A stretch of 64,000 bases of DNA from Aquimarina sp. RZ0 (GCF_008370685.1 NZ_VTZU01000032.1:1-64000), one strand, 5' to 3'; counted from the stretch's first letter, positions 18,500-28,534 are shown. The notes: generated by a model not told the origin, from the letters alone. Made by a program: numbers and translations.

Positions 18500-21400
18500 T
18501 TATGAATTTTCGGTACTGTCTATAGTGTCAAGTGCTTTTTGTCTTTCCTGAATTTCTTTTAGTAATGCTTCCTCTTCTTGTTGTTGCTTGATAGCATCAT
18601 CATCATATTCTTCGTCTTCAGAATAAAGCCTTGTAAATAATCTTAAATATCGATTAAATTCTTCAGCCTTTTCTTCAACCATATCTCGATCTTTATTGAT
18701 AAGTAAGAGATCTACAACGCTACGATAGCGTTCTACATTACTCACAATTTCATTAGCATATTCATATTGGTTTTCTAGTGTAAGACTTCCAAAATAAGTA
18801 AGCTGGTCTTGATATTTTTTAGCAATTTTTGTCCACAGTTCACGAGCCTTTTCTTTTTCATCCACTTCATAATACCCATTAACATATGGTTCTAATAGCG
18901 TATAGTATTCATAATATTCTATAGGCATTTTTTCCATACCTAAGTCTAATATTTCTTTGGCCTTATCTTTTTTATCCTCTTGTATAAGAGCTTCTACTAA
19001 TCGTGCTAAATTACTCCTGTACGTAATTGCATTTTTACGAGTTTCCGGATCGTGATAGATATTTGGGTCTTCACTATTTCCCCAATCCCAGCTTGTCACA
19101 TTTTTGTACATCACATCGGTGTCAATTCGCCCCATGTCATATGGGTTACGTTTGTCTAATTTAGTACGGATGGGAACTAATTTATAGGTTACTCCATCTA
19201 ATTGCAGATAATCTTTCATCCATAAGTAATCATCATCTCCAAAACTACCTCCGGTAAAATATATAGGTCTTTCCCAGTTGTTATTAGCGATGATATCAAG
19301 CATCAATAATCTGTTTTTGAATAATAGGTCTCCTTTGAGATGTATATCTATGTAAGGTACGATAAGATCAGCATCTTTCTGAGGAACAATACCATTTCGC
19401 AACACGGCTTCTTTATCTACAGGAATTCTTATGTGTTTAGAAGGAAAAGTATTTACTTTTTTTCCGTTCTGTAAATCACCTTTGGTTTTTGGGTTGTCAT
19501 TTTGTATCCAATCCATCCAAGTATTAATAGGAATGGTGTCTTTTGTAACGGGTTTAAAATAGATTGCGTCGTTATTTCCGAATCGATAAAAATCGTGTGT
19601 CAGCTGTGATGGAATTGGTTTTCCGTCATAAGCGGCTCTTTTCATCTGATCAATATACCAGTCTGTCGCAAAAAGACTAGTGTTTACTGTTCTTACATCA
19701 GTACGATATTCTTCTATTTCCTGAGCATACCACAGTGCAAAAGTGTCATTATCTCCTATAGTAAATAGAATGGCGTCATCCTGACAGGATTGTAGATACA
19801 TTTTTGCCATCGATTGGGCGGTGTATCTGTTGGATCTATCGTGATCATCCCAGTTTTGTGCAGCTAATAATACCGGAACAGCAAATAAGCACACTAGAGT
19901 CACAGCTGGGGCGAGTAATTTAGGTTTTACAGCGTTTTTGAGTATATCAAATAGCGCATACACTCCAAAACCTATCCAAATAGCGAAAACATAAAACGAC
20001 CCTACGAGTGCATAATCACGTTCTCTAGGCTCAAAAGGTCTTTCGTTCAGATATATTTTTAGTGCCAGTCCGGTAAAAAGGAAAAATATTAATAATACCC
20101 AGAAATTCTTTTTATCGCGTTGTGCCTGGAATATAAATCCTAATAATCCTAATAATAAAGGTAAGAAATAGTAAGTATTACGGGCTTTGTTTTTCAATGC
20201 GTCCTCAGGAAGGTTGTCTTGCGATCCTAAATGAAGTTCATCTATGAATTTGATACCGCTCAACCAGTTACCTTCCAGATTCGTATATTTTCCCTGATTG
20301 TCATCTTGTCTACCAGTAAAATTCCACATAAAATATCTCCAGTACATATATCCCATTTGATACTCGAAAAGGTATCTTATATTTGCTCCAAAAGAAGGTT
20401 TTTTTACATCAATATAATCACCAAAGGATCGTAAGAATTTATTATAGTCATCGTTGTCTAATTTTCCGGTAGCATATTCTCTTCTAAACTCTGTAACAGC
20501 ATTTAGTAGTTCTTCCTGATCCTGAAATTCTGGTTTGATTGTAAATTTTATTGGCCCCGTAAAATCCATATAGTTGCTAATGTGTTCTGTGCTCCACATT
20601 CTGGGTAAAAATGATTTCTGACGATCATCTATATTTTGTTTGGCATTTTTCCAATCATTTACAATATCATATTTTCCTGTTTTTAAGTTTTTCTCATACT
20701 TAGGTTTGCCATCTTCATAGGGGTTCTCTTCATCCAGACCAGCATAGATTTCAGTAAATTGAGGGCCATAAAAAAGATGAGTTTCCGGGTATTGCTCCAA
20801 GTTGTAGTATGCAAGCAATTCTCTGGCATTATTAGGGTTGTTTTCGTTGATAACGGTACCTGCATTGGCACGTATTGGCAGCATTATCCAGCAAGAAAAC
20901 CCAATAAAAATGAACAATACGCATAGCAAAGAAGAGTTTATTAATGGTAAGCCTTTTTTACGCGTATATTTTAATCCGTAATAAAATGCAATTGCAATAG
21001 CAATTCCGGTAATAATGGTACCAGAATTAAAAGGAAGTCCTATAGTGTTGACAAAAAACACTTCCATTCCTCCAAATAATTTTAGCGTAGAAGGTAAAAG
21101 AAGTTTAAATATGAATAGCAATATGGCAACAACAATTATGTTTGCCGCAATAAAACTTTTCAAAGTGACTTTATAGTTTTTAAAATAATATAAAAGCCCT
21201 ATGGCAGGAATAGAAAGTAATCCCATAAAATGGACTCCAAAGGAAAGACCGGCAATAAAAGCAATAAGTATTAGCCATCGATCTCCGCGGGCTTTGTGCA
21301 TATCTCGCTCCCATAATAATCCTAAATAGAATAATACTGATAAAATAAAGATTGCCATCGCATATACTTCTGCTTCTACAGCATTAAACCAGAAACTATC

Positions 21401-21805
21401 TGTAAAGGTAAATGCGAGAGAACCTACCAATGCACTTCCCAAAACTGCAATAGCTTTATTTTGAGTCAATTCTTCGTCTTTTATAATAAGTCTTGTAACA
21501 AGTATTGTAATTGACCAAAACATGAATAGAATGGCAAAGGCACTGGCAAAAGCGGATGTCATATTCACAACATAGGCTATTTGAGTTTTATCAAATGCAA
21601 AAACAGATGCAAATGCTCCAATCATTTGGAACAATGGAGCTCCTGGTGGATGTCCTACTTGTAGCTTAGAGGAAGTAGCGATATATTCTCCCGCATCCCA
21701 GAAACTGGCAGTAGGTTCTACGGTAAGTGAGTAAACACATAGAGCAATCAAAAAAACTGCCCATCCTAATATTTTATTCCACTTTTTAAAGTTGAATGTA
21801 CCCAT
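18500..21805 (-). CDS. DUF2723 membrane protein, probable GT-C protein O-glycosyltransferase
   Basis: A 1101-residue protein. The N-terminal half has a dozen or so membrane helices, and the DUF2723 signature begins at about residue 15. ASFWDAGEYIATSSKLQVGHPPGAPLF (here split as Asp37, Glu40 and the GHPPGAP turn at 51-57) holds the acidic residues expected of a GT-C catalytic loop. The C-terminal half is soluble and includes a region resembling tandem helical repeats, ending in an acidic tail with runs of Glu and Gln. Animal TMEM260, an O-mannosyltransferase, carries the same domain. A role in periplasmic protein glycosylation is therefore inferred. The gene is monocistronic. Confidence 0.85.
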   Translation of the reverse strand: MGTFNFKKWNKILGWAVFLIALCVYSLTVEPTASFWDAGEYIATSSKLQVGHPPGAPLFQMIGAFASVFAFDKTQIAYVVNMTSAFASAFAILFMFWSITILVTRLIIKDEELTQNKAIAVLGSALVGSLAFTFTDSFWFNAVEAEVYAMAIFILSVLFYLGLLWERDMHKARGDRWLILIAFIAGLSFGVHFMGLLSIPAIGLLYYFKNYKVTLKSFIAANIIVVAILLFIFKLLLPSTLKLFGGMEVFFVNTIGLPFNSGTIITGIAIAIAFYYGLKYTRKKGLPLINSSLLCVLFIFIGFSCWIMLPIRANAGTVINENNPNNARELLAYYNLEQYPETHLFYGPQFTEIYAGLDEENPYEDGKPKYEKNLKTGKYDIVNDWKNAKQNIDDRQKSFLPRMWSTEHISNYMDFTGPIKFTIKPEFQDQEELLNAVTEFRREYATGKLDNDDYNKFLRSFGDYIDVKKPSFGANIRYLFEYQMGYMYWRYFMWNFTGRQDDNQGKYTNLEGNWLSGIKFIDELHLGSQDNLPEDALKNKARNTYYFLPLLLGLLGFIFQAQRDKKNFWVLLIFFLFTGLALKIYLNERPFEPRERDYALVGSFYVFAIWIGFGVYALFDILKNAVKPKLLAPAVTLVCLFAVPVLLAAQNWDDHDRSNRYTAQSMAKMYLQSCQDDAILFTIGDNDTFALWYAQEIEEYRTDVRTVNTSLFATDWYIDQMKRAAYDGKPIPSQLTHDFYRFGNNDAIYFKPVTKDTIPINTWMDWIQNDNPKTKGDLQNGKKVNTFPSKHIRIPVDKEAVLRNGIVPQKDADLIVPYIDIHLKGDLLFKNRLLMLDIIANNNWERPIYFTGGSFGDDDYLWMKDYLQLDGVTYKLVPIRTKLDKRNPYDMGRIDTDVMYKNVTSWDWGNSEDPNIYHDPETRKNAITYRSNLARLVEALIQEDKKDKAKEILDLGMEKMPIEYYEYYTLLEPYVNGYYEVDEKEKARELWTKIAKKYQDQLTYFGSLTLENQYEYANEIVSNVERYRSVVDLLLINKDRDMVEEKAEEFNRYLRLFTRLYSEDEEYDDDAIKQQQEEEALLKEIQERQKALDTIDSTENS

Positions 21806-21845
21806 AAGATCTAACTATTATAAAAACGTCTGGCGAATTTAGTGA

Positions 21846-21878
21846 TAAAAATACTTTAAGTTAAGTTTTTTTAGCAAA
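21846..21878 (-). promoter_or_regulatory. Possible promoter of the DUF2723 gene
   Basis: On the minus strand TTTG (21878-21875) is followed after 21 bases by TATTTTTA (21853-21846), seven of eight matches to TAnnTTTG. The start codon is about 40 bases downstream. Confidence 0.45.
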
Positions 21879-21976
21879 CGCTTTATAGAAGTTTATATTT
21901 TTTGAAGGTTAATGATTTTAAATAAAAGGAGTTGAGTACAAAAATGAGTAAAAAGAGTATTTTTTTTCAAAAAATA

Positions 21977-22007
21977 TTTGCAGAGCAAAAAGAATGTTCT
22001 AAATTTG
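21977..22007 (+). promoter_or_regulatory. Promoter of tRNA-Gln
   Basis: TTTG (21977-21980), 19 bases, then TAAATTTG (22000-22007) matches the Bacteroidota consensus. The mature tRNA begins 18 bases after the -7 box. Confidence 0.85.
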
Positions 22008-22024
22008 CACCCGCAAAGATACAT

Positions 22025-22097
22025 TGGTCTATGGTGTAACTGGCAACACGTCTGGTTTTGGTCCAGAAGAGTCTAGGTTCGAGCCCTAGTAGACCAA
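22025..22097 (+). tRNA. tRNA-Gln (anticodon TTG)
   Basis: A 73-base cloverleaf. Acceptor stem TGGTCTA pairs with TAGACCA, and the anticodon stem TCTGG pairs with CCAGA around the loop TTTTGGT, giving anticodon TTG, which reads CAA and CAG. The T arm is CTAGG-TTCGAGC-CCTAG. The 3' CCA is not encoded. A promoter lies upstream and a terminator immediately downstream, so it is a single-gene unit. Confidence 0.96.
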
Positions 22098-22103
22098 CAT
22101 AAT

Positions 22104-22138
22104 AAACTCTCTAAGATTTTAGTTTAGAGAGTTTTTTT
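22104..22138 (+). terminator. Terminator of tRNA-Gln
   Basis: AAACTCTCTAA (22104-22114) pairs perfectly with TTAGAGAGTTT (22124-22134), with a T run overlapping and following. Confidence 0.9.
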
Positions 22139-22158
22139 TGTGATTGTAGTATGATAAT

Positions 22159-22992
22159 TTATATTTTAAAAGTTAATACAGGTCTTTTTGCGTGATTTAC
22201 TACATCTTCTCCCAGACTTCCATTTATAAAATGAGATAAACCCTTTCTGCCGTGAGTGCTAATACCAATCAAACCGGCATTTACAGAATTCGCAAAATTC
22301 AGAATCCCTTTCTCTACATTAATATCATTATAAATGTTCAAAGTGTAGTTGTCAATAGGTAGATCAGCAATCATCAGGTTCATTTTTTCTTCAGTTTGGC
22401 TGGTGGTTTTAAAACTGTTGATGGTATTTATCCACAATAAATGAAGTTTTGCGTTTAATTGCTTTGCAAATTCGTGAGCTGCGATTAAAGAAGGTTTGTC
22501 TTCGTCATCAAAATTTGTTGCATATACGATATCATTCACATTGAAGATGTCACAGTCTTCTTTGATAACCAACACGGGTTTTTCAGAAGTTCTAACTACT
22601 TTTTCTGCATTAGACCCAATGAATAGTTCTTCAAATCCTGTGGAGCCGTGTGATCCCATGATAATCATGTCAATCTCATTTTTTTTACAGGAATCCGTAA
22701 TTCCTTTTAAGACATCTTCAAAGCTTACCGTTTCTAAAACTTCAATTCCCTTTAAATAGTCTTTTTTCAGAATCTCTTCAAACTTTTTATGAGTTTGTTG
22801 CATAAAGAAAATAGCTTCTGGAGCTGGTCCTGAATTTCCTGAAGACATTAAGTCGTTTAGATGTACAGGGAGTTCGAGTATGTGTAATAAATAGATTTGG
22901 CTGTTATTCTTTTTTGCGATTTGCGCTGCTACTTTCAAGGCGCTTTCGGCTTGAGTAGAGAAATCTGTTGGAACAAGTATTTTTTTAATCAT
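22159..22992 (-). CDS. Tandem universal stress protein
   Basis: A 277-residue cytoplasmic protein made of two UspA domains. Domain 1 (about 1-147) starts MIKKILVPTDFSTQAESAL and ends with the ATP-binding pattern GSHGSTGFEELFIGSNAEKVVR. Domain 2 (about 150-277) ends GISTHGRKGLSHFINGSLGEDVV, again G-2x-G-9x-G-S/N-like. Both nucleotide-binding loops look intact. Such proteins support stress survival through unknown partners. It converges on the tRNA-Gln terminator and diverges from rimP. No clear promoter box was found in the 266-base gap to rimP on its strand. Confidence 0.9.
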   Translation of the reverse strand: MIKKILVPTDFSTQAESALKVAAQIAKKNNSQIYLLHILELPVHLNDLMSSGNSGPAPEAIFFMQQTHKKFEEILKKDYLKGIEVLETVSFEDVLKGITDSCKKNEIDMIIMGSHGSTGFEELFIGSNAEKVVRTSEKPVLVIKEDCDIFNVNDIVYATNFDDEDKPSLIAAHEFAKQLNAKLHLLWINTINSFKTTSQTEEKMNLMIADLPIDNYTLNIYNDINVEKGILNFANSVNAGLIGISTHGRKGLSHFINGSLGEDVVNHAKRPVLTFKI

Positions 22993-23168
22993 GATAAAAT
23001 GTGTTTATGATAACTGGTGAAATAAGAATACGTCTTTACTGATTTTTTGTTAGAGGCTATAATATTTTTAAAGGCTGGCATTTCTTTTAAAAACAATTCT
23101 TAAAGGGGGAAAAGATCTAACCTCTTAAGAGCCACTTAAATTTACAAATAAAATCATTCTTAACTAGA

Positions 23169-23199
23169 TTTTGAATATAAGATATTATTACTATCTTTG
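23169..23199 (+). promoter_or_regulatory. Promoter of the rimP-nusA-infB operon
   Basis: TTTTG (23169-23173), 18 bases, then TATCTTTG (23192-23199) is a near-perfect Bacteroidota promoter. Transcription would start around 23206, leaving a leader of about 50 bases occupied by a terminator-like hairpin. Confidence 0.88.
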
Positions 23200-23224
23200 C
23201 ACCGTTGAAATTAAAAAACCAGAT

Positions 23225-23250
23225 GAGGGGACGAGAAGTCCCCTCTTTTT
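23225..23250 (+). promoter_or_regulatory. Terminator-like hairpin in the rimP leader
   Basis: GAGGGGAC (23225-23232) pairs perfectly with GTCCCCTC (23238-23245) around GAGAA, followed by TTTTTAT. It sits between the promoter and the rimP start codon and could attenuate the operon that encodes NusA, a protein acting on such hairpins. The regulatory role is inference. Confidence 0.65.
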
Positions 23251-23258
23251 ATCTAAGT

Positions 23259-23726
23259 ATGTCATTAAAGGATAAAGTTCAGAATTTATTAGAAGAAGCG
23301 CTCAATGAAAATCCTTCATTGTTTCTGATTGATTGTAAAATACAACCTGATAATAGCATTGAAGTTATTTTGGATGGAGATCAAGGCGTTAAGGTTGATG
23401 ATTGTATTGCGGTGAGTAGGGCGATTGAGCATAATTTAGATCGTGATGAAGAAGATTTTTCATTGCAGGTTATGTCTGCAGGAGTTTCTGAAGGTTTGAG
23501 TCACATACGGCAGTATAAGAAGAATGTAGGAAGGAAGCTTAAAGTAAAAACTGAGGATAATACCTCTATCGAGGGGGAGCTGACTTTAGTAACAGAAGAT
23601 ATGATCACATTGGTTTGGAAAGCTAGAGAGCCTAAGCCAATAGGAAAAGGAAAGATAACCGTGACCAAGGAAGCTTGTGTCCCATATAATGAGATACGGG
23701 AAGCAAAAGTTATGATAACATTTTAA
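23259..23726 (+). CDS. rimP: Ribosome maturation factor RimP
   Basis: A 155-residue protein needed for maturation of the 30S ribosomal subunit. The start at MSLKDKVQNLLEEAL is chosen over an in-frame ATG 54 bases upstream, because that extension would be coded by the leader hairpin and overlap the likely transcription start. The N-terminal domain has the LIDCKIQPDNSIEVILDGD strand and DCIAVSRAIEHNLDRDEEDF. LQVMSAGVSEGL is the family's conserved S-P/A-G turn, and the C-terminal SH3-like domain begins RKLKVKTEDN. It is the first gene of rimP-nusA-infB, 13 bases before nusA. Confidence 0.94.
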   Translation: MSLKDKVQNLLEEALNENPSLFLIDCKIQPDNSIEVILDGDQGVKVDDCIAVSRAIEHNLDRDEEDFSLQVMSAGVSEGLSHIRQYKKNVGRKLKVKTEDNTSIEGELTLVTEDMITLVWKAREPKPIGKGKITVTKEACVPYNEIREAKVMITF

Positions 23727-23739
23727 TTTATAGATTGAT

Positions 23740-24972
23740 ATGGAAAATATCGCATTAATAGAATCATTTTCAGAGTTCAAGGATGACAAGTTAATAGATC
23801 GTGTAACCTTAATGGCGATTTTGGAAGATGTGTTCAGGAATGCATTAAAAAAGAAATTTGGAAGTGACGACAATTTCGATATCATTATAAATCCGGATAA
23901 AGGAGATTTAGAGATTTGGAGGAATAGAGTGGTAGTAGCTGACGGAGAGGTAGAGGATGATAATCAGGAAATTTCATTAACGGCAGCACAAAGGATAGAA
24001 CCAGATTTTGAAGTAGGAGAAGATGTGTCGGAGGAAGTTAAGTTGATTCATTTGGGTAGGAGATCTATTTTGGCATTACGTCAGAATTTAATTTCTAAAA
24101 TCCATGAGCATGATAATACAAATATTTATAAGCAATTTAAAGATTTAGAAGGAGAGATTTATACAGCAGAAGTTCATCATATTCGGCATAGGGCGATTAT
24201 TTTATTAGATGATGAAGGTAATGAGATTATTTTACCAAAAGATAGACAGATACCATCTGATTTCTTTCGTAAGGGAGAGAATGTGCGAGGGGTTATTGAA
24301 TCTGTAGAGCTCAAAGGGAATAAGCCTGCTATTATCATGTCTAGAACATCACCTCTGTTTTTAGAAAAATTATTTGAATCTGAAATACCAGAAGTTTTTG
24401 ATGGATTAATTACTGTCAAAAAAGTAGTAAGGATTCCTGGAGAAAAAGCAAAGGTTGCAGTTGATTCTTATGATGATAGAATTGATCCGGTAGGAGCTTG
24501 TGTGGGAATGAAAGGTTCTCGAATCCATGGTATCGTTAGAGAATTAGGAAATGAAAATATTGATGTAATAAATTATACTAATAACTTACAATTATACATT
24601 ACCAGGGCGTTGAGCCCGGCAAAAGTAACGTCGATAAAGCTTAATGAAGAAGGTAGTAGAGCAGAAGTGATGCTGAAACCAGAAGAAGTTTCAAAAGCAA
24701 TCGGTAGAGGAGGACATAATATTCGACTTGCAGGTCAATTAACTGGTTATGAGATTGATGTATTTAGAGAAGGTGTGGAAGAAGATGTGGAGTTATCTGA
24801 GTTTACCGATGAAATCGATTCCTGGATTATAGAGGAATTTGCTAAGATAGGTTTGGATACTGCAAAAAGTATTTTGGAGCAGGAAGTAGCGGATTTAGTG
24901 AAGAGAACAGATCTTGAAGAAGAGACAGTTAGTGAGGTTATGAGGATATTAAAATCAGAATTTGAGGATTAA
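23740..24972 (+). CDS. nusA: Transcription termination/antitermination factor NusA
   Basis: A 410-residue RNA polymerase-binding factor that modulates pausing, intrinsic termination and antitermination. The N-terminal polymerase-binding domain covers about 1-125, then S1 (YTAEVHHIRHRAIILLDDEGNEIILP). The KH1 domain has the conserved DPVGACVGMKGSRIHGIVREL and KH2 has VSKAIGRGGHNIRLAGQLTGYEID. It ends in a short acidic tail and lacks the C-terminal acidic repeats of the E. coli protein, as is usual in Bacteroidota. It lies between rimP and infB in the conserved operon. It may regulate its own operon through the leader hairpin at 23225. Confidence 0.97.
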   Translation: MENIALIESFSEFKDDKLIDRVTLMAILEDVFRNALKKKFGSDDNFDIIINPDKGDLEIWRNRVVVADGEVEDDNQEISLTAAQRIEPDFEVGEDVSEEVKLIHLGRRSILALRQNLISKIHEHDNTNIYKQFKDLEGEIYTAEVHHIRHRAIILLDDEGNEIILPKDRQIPSDFFRKGENVRGVIESVELKGNKPAIIMSRTSPLFLEKLFESEIPEVFDGLITVKKVVRIPGEKAKVAVDSYDDRIDPVGACVGMKGSRIHGIVRELGNENIDVINYTNNLQLYITRALSPAKVTSIKLNEEGSRAEVMLKPEEVSKAIGRGGHNIRLAGQLTGYEIDVFREGVEEDVELSEFTDEIDSWIIEEFAKIGLDTAKSILEQEVADLVKRTDLEEETVSEVMRILKSEFED

Positions 24973-25017
24973 TAACTTCAATTAATTTATATTTGAGCAT
25001 AAAATAATAAGGCATTT

Positions 25018-27873
25018 ATGGCTGAAGCAAGAACAATGAGATTAAATAAGGTATTACGCGAATTCAATATCTCGCTAGATCGGGCTGTTGACTTTTTGAA
25101 TTCAAAGGGTCATGAGATAGACTCGCGTCCTACCACAAAAATTTCTCCAGAGATCTATCAGCTCTTGTTTGATGAGTTTCAAACCGATAAGAGTAAAAAG
25201 GTAGCTTCAAAAGAAGTTGGTGAAGAAAAAAGAAAGGAAAAAGAAGCTTTACGCGTGCAGATAGAGACAGAGCAGCAAGAGAAGCGTAAGGTTGCTGAAG
25301 CGCGTGAAGTTGTAAAAGCCAAAGCTCAATTAGCTGGACCTAAGCAAGTAGGTAAGATTGAACTGGATAAGAAGGAAGAAGTTACCGAAAAGCCCGAAGC
25401 AAAAGAGGTGAAAACTCCTGAGAAAGAAGAGAAAATAGAGCAAACTGATAAAATAGAGGAAAAGCCAAAACCAGAAGAAAAGAAACCTGAAGTTGTTTCT
25501 AACAGACCGGTTAAAAAATCTATTAAAATTGCTAAAATAGCTGCAATAGATTTAGAGCAGAAAAAGGCAAATAAACAGGCGGAACAGCCTGCTGCCAAGA
25601 AAGAAGCAGCAGAGCCTCAGGAACCAGAAGTTCCGGCAGAACCAGTAAAGGTTGAAACTCAATATAAAAAGCTTGATGGCCCTAATTTTACAGGACAAAA
25701 AATTGATTTAACAAAGTTTCAAAAGCCTCCAAAAAAGAAGGAAGACAAATCCGAAAAGGCTGGAGGAGATCCTAAAAAACGCCGTAGAAGAATTAGTAAA
25801 GAAGGAGCAGGATCTAAACCAGGTGGAGCGGGTAATAATAATAGGCAAGGTGGTGGAAACCGTGGACCAGGTAATAGGGCTCCAGGTGGAAATCGTGGAC
25901 CGGGAAATCGTGGTCCAGCAAATCGTGGATTGGCAAAAGGAAAGAGACCAGCAGTTGTAAAAGAGGAGCCTAGTGAAGAAGAAGTGCAAAAGCAGGTTAG
26001 AGAAACCTTAGAGAAACTCCAAGGTAAATCTAATAAATCGAAAGCTGCTAAATATCGTAGAGATAAGCGTGATCAACACCGTCAGAAAGTTGAAGATGAT
26101 GTAGCTCAGCAAGAAGAAGAAAGCAAAGTTCTTAAAGTAACAGAATTTGTGACTGTCTCAGAAGTGGCGACGATGATGAGTGTTCCTATTACACAGGTGA
26201 TCTCTGCTTGTATGTCTCTTGGTATTATGGTTACGATGAATCAACGACTGGATGCAGAAACACTTTCTATTGTTGCCGATGAGTTTGGGTATGAAGTGGA
26301 TTTTGTAACTTCTGATATCGAAGAAGCAATTGAAGAAATAGTAGATGCTCCGGAAGATCTTGTAAATAGAGCTCCTATCGTCACAGTAATGGGGCATGTT
26401 GATCACGGAAAAACGTCATTGTTAGATTATATTCGTGAGGAAAATGTGATAGCAGGAGAAAGTGGAGGAATTACACAGCATATTGGTGCATATGGAGTTC
26501 AGTTAGAAAGCGGGCAAAAGATCGCATTTTTGGATACGCCGGGTCACGAAGCATTTACGGCTATGCGTGCTCGTGGTGCTCAAGTCACGGATTTGGCAAT
26601 TATAGTTATTGCGGCAGATGATGATGTTATGCCACAAACAAAAGAAGCAATCAGTCATGCACAAGCAGCAGGGGTTCCTATTGTTTTTGCTATAAATAAA
26701 GTAGATAGACCCGAAGCGAATCCCGAGAAAATAAAAGAGAAATTAGCTTCTATGAACTTATTAGTAGAAGATTGGGGAGGTAGTATTCAATCTCACGATA
26801 TTTCTGCAAAAACAGGTACAGGGGTTAAAGAATTATTAGAAAAAGTATTGCTGGAAGCTGAAATATTAGAGCTCAAAGCAAATCCAGATAGGTTTGCTGC
26901 AGGAACTGTAGTAGAAGCATTCTTGGATAAAGGTCGAGGATATGTATCTACTATATTAGTGCAGACGGGAACACTTCGTGTTGGAGATTATGTACTGGCA
27001 GGAAAAAATAGTGGTAAGATTAAGGCGATGCAAGATGAGCGAGGAAATAATGTTAAGGAGGCAGGGCCTTCAACACCAGTTTCGATATTAGGACTTGATG
27101 GAGCACCACAGGCAGGAGATAAATTTAGCGTGTTGGAAGATGAAAGAGAGGCTAAGGATATTGCAGCAAAACGTGCTCAATTACATAGGGAGCAATCTGT
27201 GCGTACGCAACGTCATATTACACTTGATGAAATAGGACGTAGAATTGCGCTTGGTGACTTTAAAGAATTAAATATTATACTTAAAGGAGATGTTGATGGT
27301 TCTGTAGAAGCTTTGACAGATTCGTTCCAGAAACTATCTACAGAAGAGATACATGTAAATATTATTCATAAAGCCGTAGGTGCAATAACAGAAAGTGATG
27401 TATTGTTAGCTTCTGCTTCTGATGCGATAATTATAGGATTTAACGTGAGACCAGCTGGTAATGCCAGAATGGTTGCTGATAAAGAAGAGATTGATATTAG
27501 AACATATTCTATTATCTATGATGCTATCAATGATCTTAAGGATGCGATGGAAGGGATGCTGTCTCCGGTAATGAAAGAAGAAATTACAGGTACAGCAGAA
27601 ATAAGAGAAACATTCAAAATTTCTAAAGTAGGTACAATTGCCGGATGTATGGTGCAGACAGGTAAGATAGTCCGTAATGCTGGAGTCCGTTTGATTAGAG
27701 AAGGTGTTGTGGTATATACAGGAGAGCTTTCGTCTTTAAAAAGGTTCAAGGATGATGCGAAAGAAGTTGCAAAAGGATATGATTGTGGATTGCAAGTCAA
27801 GAACTATAATGATATCAAGATAGGGGATGTAATCGAATCTTTCCAGGAAGTAGCAGTTAAGAAGAAATTGTAA
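25018..27873 (+). CDS. infB: Translation initiation factor IF-2
   Basis: A 951-residue GTPase that delivers initiator fMet-tRNA to the ribosome. It begins with an IF2N module ([21 protein letters not shown], residues 7-27). A long Lys/Glu-rich and then Gly/Asn/Arg/Pro-rich region follows (about 60-330, with GNRGP repeats near 280-305). A second IF2N-like module comes near 370-420. The G domain has GHVDHGKTS (G1), [10 protein letters not shown] (G2), DTPGH (G3) and NKVD (G4). Domains II-IV follow, including the C-terminal fMet-tRNA-binding barrel. Length is typical of Bacteroidota. It is the last gene of the operon and is followed by a very strong terminator. Confidence 0.97.
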   Translation: MAEARTMRLNKVLREFNISLDRAVDFLNSKGHEIDSRPTTKISPEIYQLLFDEFQTDKSKKVASKEVGEEKRKEKEALRVQIETEQQEKRKVAEAREVVKAKAQLAGPKQVGKIELDKKEEVTEKPEAKEVKTPEKEEKIEQTDKIEEKPKPEEKKPEVVSNRPVKKSIKIAKIAAIDLEQKKANKQAEQPAAKKEAAEPQEPEVPAEPVKVETQYKKLDGPNFTGQKIDLTKFQKPPKKKEDKSEKAGGDPKKRRRRISKEGAGSKPGGAGNNNRQGGGNRGPGNRAPGGNRGPGNRGPANRGLAKGKRPAVVKEEPSEEEVQKQVRETLEKLQGKSNKSKAAKYRRDKRDQHRQKVEDDVAQQEEESKVLKVTEFVTVSEVATMMSVPITQVISACMSLGIMVTMNQRLDAETLSIVADEFGYEVDFVTSDIEEAIEEIVDAPEDLVNRAPIVTVMGHVDHGKTSLLDYIREENVIAGESGGITQHIGAYGVQLESGQKIAFLDTPGHEAFTAMRARGAQVTDLAIIVIAADDDVMPQTKEAISHAQAAGVPIVFAINKVDRPEANPEKIKEKLASMNLLVEDWGGSIQSHDISAKTGTGVKELLEKVLLEAEILELKANPDRFAAGTVVEAFLDKGRGYVSTILVQTGTLRVGDYVLAGKNSGKIKAMQDERGNNVKEAGPSTPVSILGLDGAPQAGDKFSVLEDEREAKDIAAKRAQLHREQSVRTQRHITLDEIGRRIALGDFKELNIILKGDVDGSVEALTDSFQKLSTEEIHVNIIHKAVGAITESDVLLASASDAIIIGFNVRPAGNARMVADKEEIDIRTYSIIYDAINDLKDAMEGMLSPVMKEEITGTAEIRETFKISKVGTIAGCMVQTGKIVRNAGVRLIREGVVVYTGELSSLKRFKDDAKEVAKGYDCGLQVKNYNDIKIGDVIESFQEVAVKKKL

Positions 27874-27894
27874 TTAAATTTCTTTTAGAAACAT

Positions 27895-27938
27895 AAAAAA
27901 GCGATGCTCAAACAAATTTGTTTGAGCATCGCTTTTTT
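27895..27938. terminator. Bidirectional terminator between infB and the SPOR gene
   Basis: A perfect 44-base palindrome: an A6 run, GCGATGCTCAAACAAA, its exact inverse and a T6 run. It serves the converging infB and SPOR-protein transcripts. Confidence 0.94.
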
Positions 27939-27956
27939 ATGAAGAATAAGTTTTTT

Positions 27957-28403
27957 CTACTTATTAGAAAAACTAAATGCTCCGGGGAACTCTTTTTTTA
28001 TTTCTTTCAGGGCTCTATCGGTTTCTAATTTACTTCGATAGTTGCCTATCCATACCTTAAAATCTGGGGTTTCCCATTTAAAATTTGTTTCCCATTGCGG
28101 AAATGCAGCTTCGGCTTTCTTTAAAATTTTTTGAGCCTGTTTCATGTTTCCGTTGTATAGTTGAATTCTGTAATTGTCACTCAATGTTCCGTCTTTATCC
28201 ATAGCTGTTTTGATAGCTAATAATTGTTTTATCTTTGGATCTTGATTGATAGTCACAGTTGGATTGGTAGGAGGAGTAGCTTTTACTGTAGTAAAAACAG
28301 TAGAATTGTCAGAATTTATAGGATCCTGAGCATGTAAATTTACTATTCCTAAAAAACCAAAGCCTAGTAGTAAAAGGCTGTTTTTTTTGTTTAAAATTCT
28401 CAT
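27957..28403 (-). CDS. Exported SPOR-domain protein
   Basis: A 148-residue protein with a signal peptide (cleavage probably after NLHA). A low-complexity Thr/Pro/Asn stretch follows, and then a C-terminal SPOR domain from about residue 75. That domain contains YRIQLYNGNMKQAQKILKK, then FKVWIGNYRSKLETDRALKEIKKEFPGAF, matching the pattern of SPOR repeats that bind denuded peptidoglycan glycan at division sites. It diverges from the respiratory operon; I recall a similar arrangement in other flavobacteria. The promoter at 28421 overlaps the divergent region. Confidence 0.88.
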   Translation of the reverse strand: MRILNKKNSLLLLGFGFLGIVNLHAQDPINSDNSTVFTTVKATPPTNPTVTINQDPKIKQLLAIKTAMDKDGTLSDNYRIQLYNGNMKQAQKILKKAEAAFPQWETNFKWETPDFKVWIGNYRSKLETDRALKEIKKEFPGAFSFSNK

Positions 28404-28420
28404 TACAAATAGATTTGATA

Positions 28421-28446
28421 CAAAGGTAAAATTTAATAACTCACAA
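28421..28446 (-). promoter_or_regulatory. Probable promoter of the SPOR gene
   Basis: On the minus strand TACCTTTG (28428-28421) matches TAnnTTTG, with TTG (28446-28444) 15 bases upstream, a little closer than the usual 17-21. The start codon follows within 20 bases. Confidence 0.5.
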
Positions 28447-28503
28447 TCCTCTAAAAATATTATTTAGAATTGTTATAAATTAGTACTTAACAGTTCGCTA
28501 ACA

Positions 28504-28534
28504 TTTCTAGAATCGACTTATTATAGTACTTTTG
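28504..28534 (+). promoter_or_regulatory. Probable promoter of the act-cox operon
   Basis: TTTC (28504-28507), 19 bases, then TACTTTTG (28527-28534). The -7 box is a full match and the -33 box has one mismatch. The leader to actA is about 85 bases. Confidence 0.7.

Noticed and set aside
23205..23258. Longer RimP N-terminus from an upstream ATG
   Set aside because: It would be encoded by the leader hairpin and begin at about the transcription start; homologues begin at MSLKDK.
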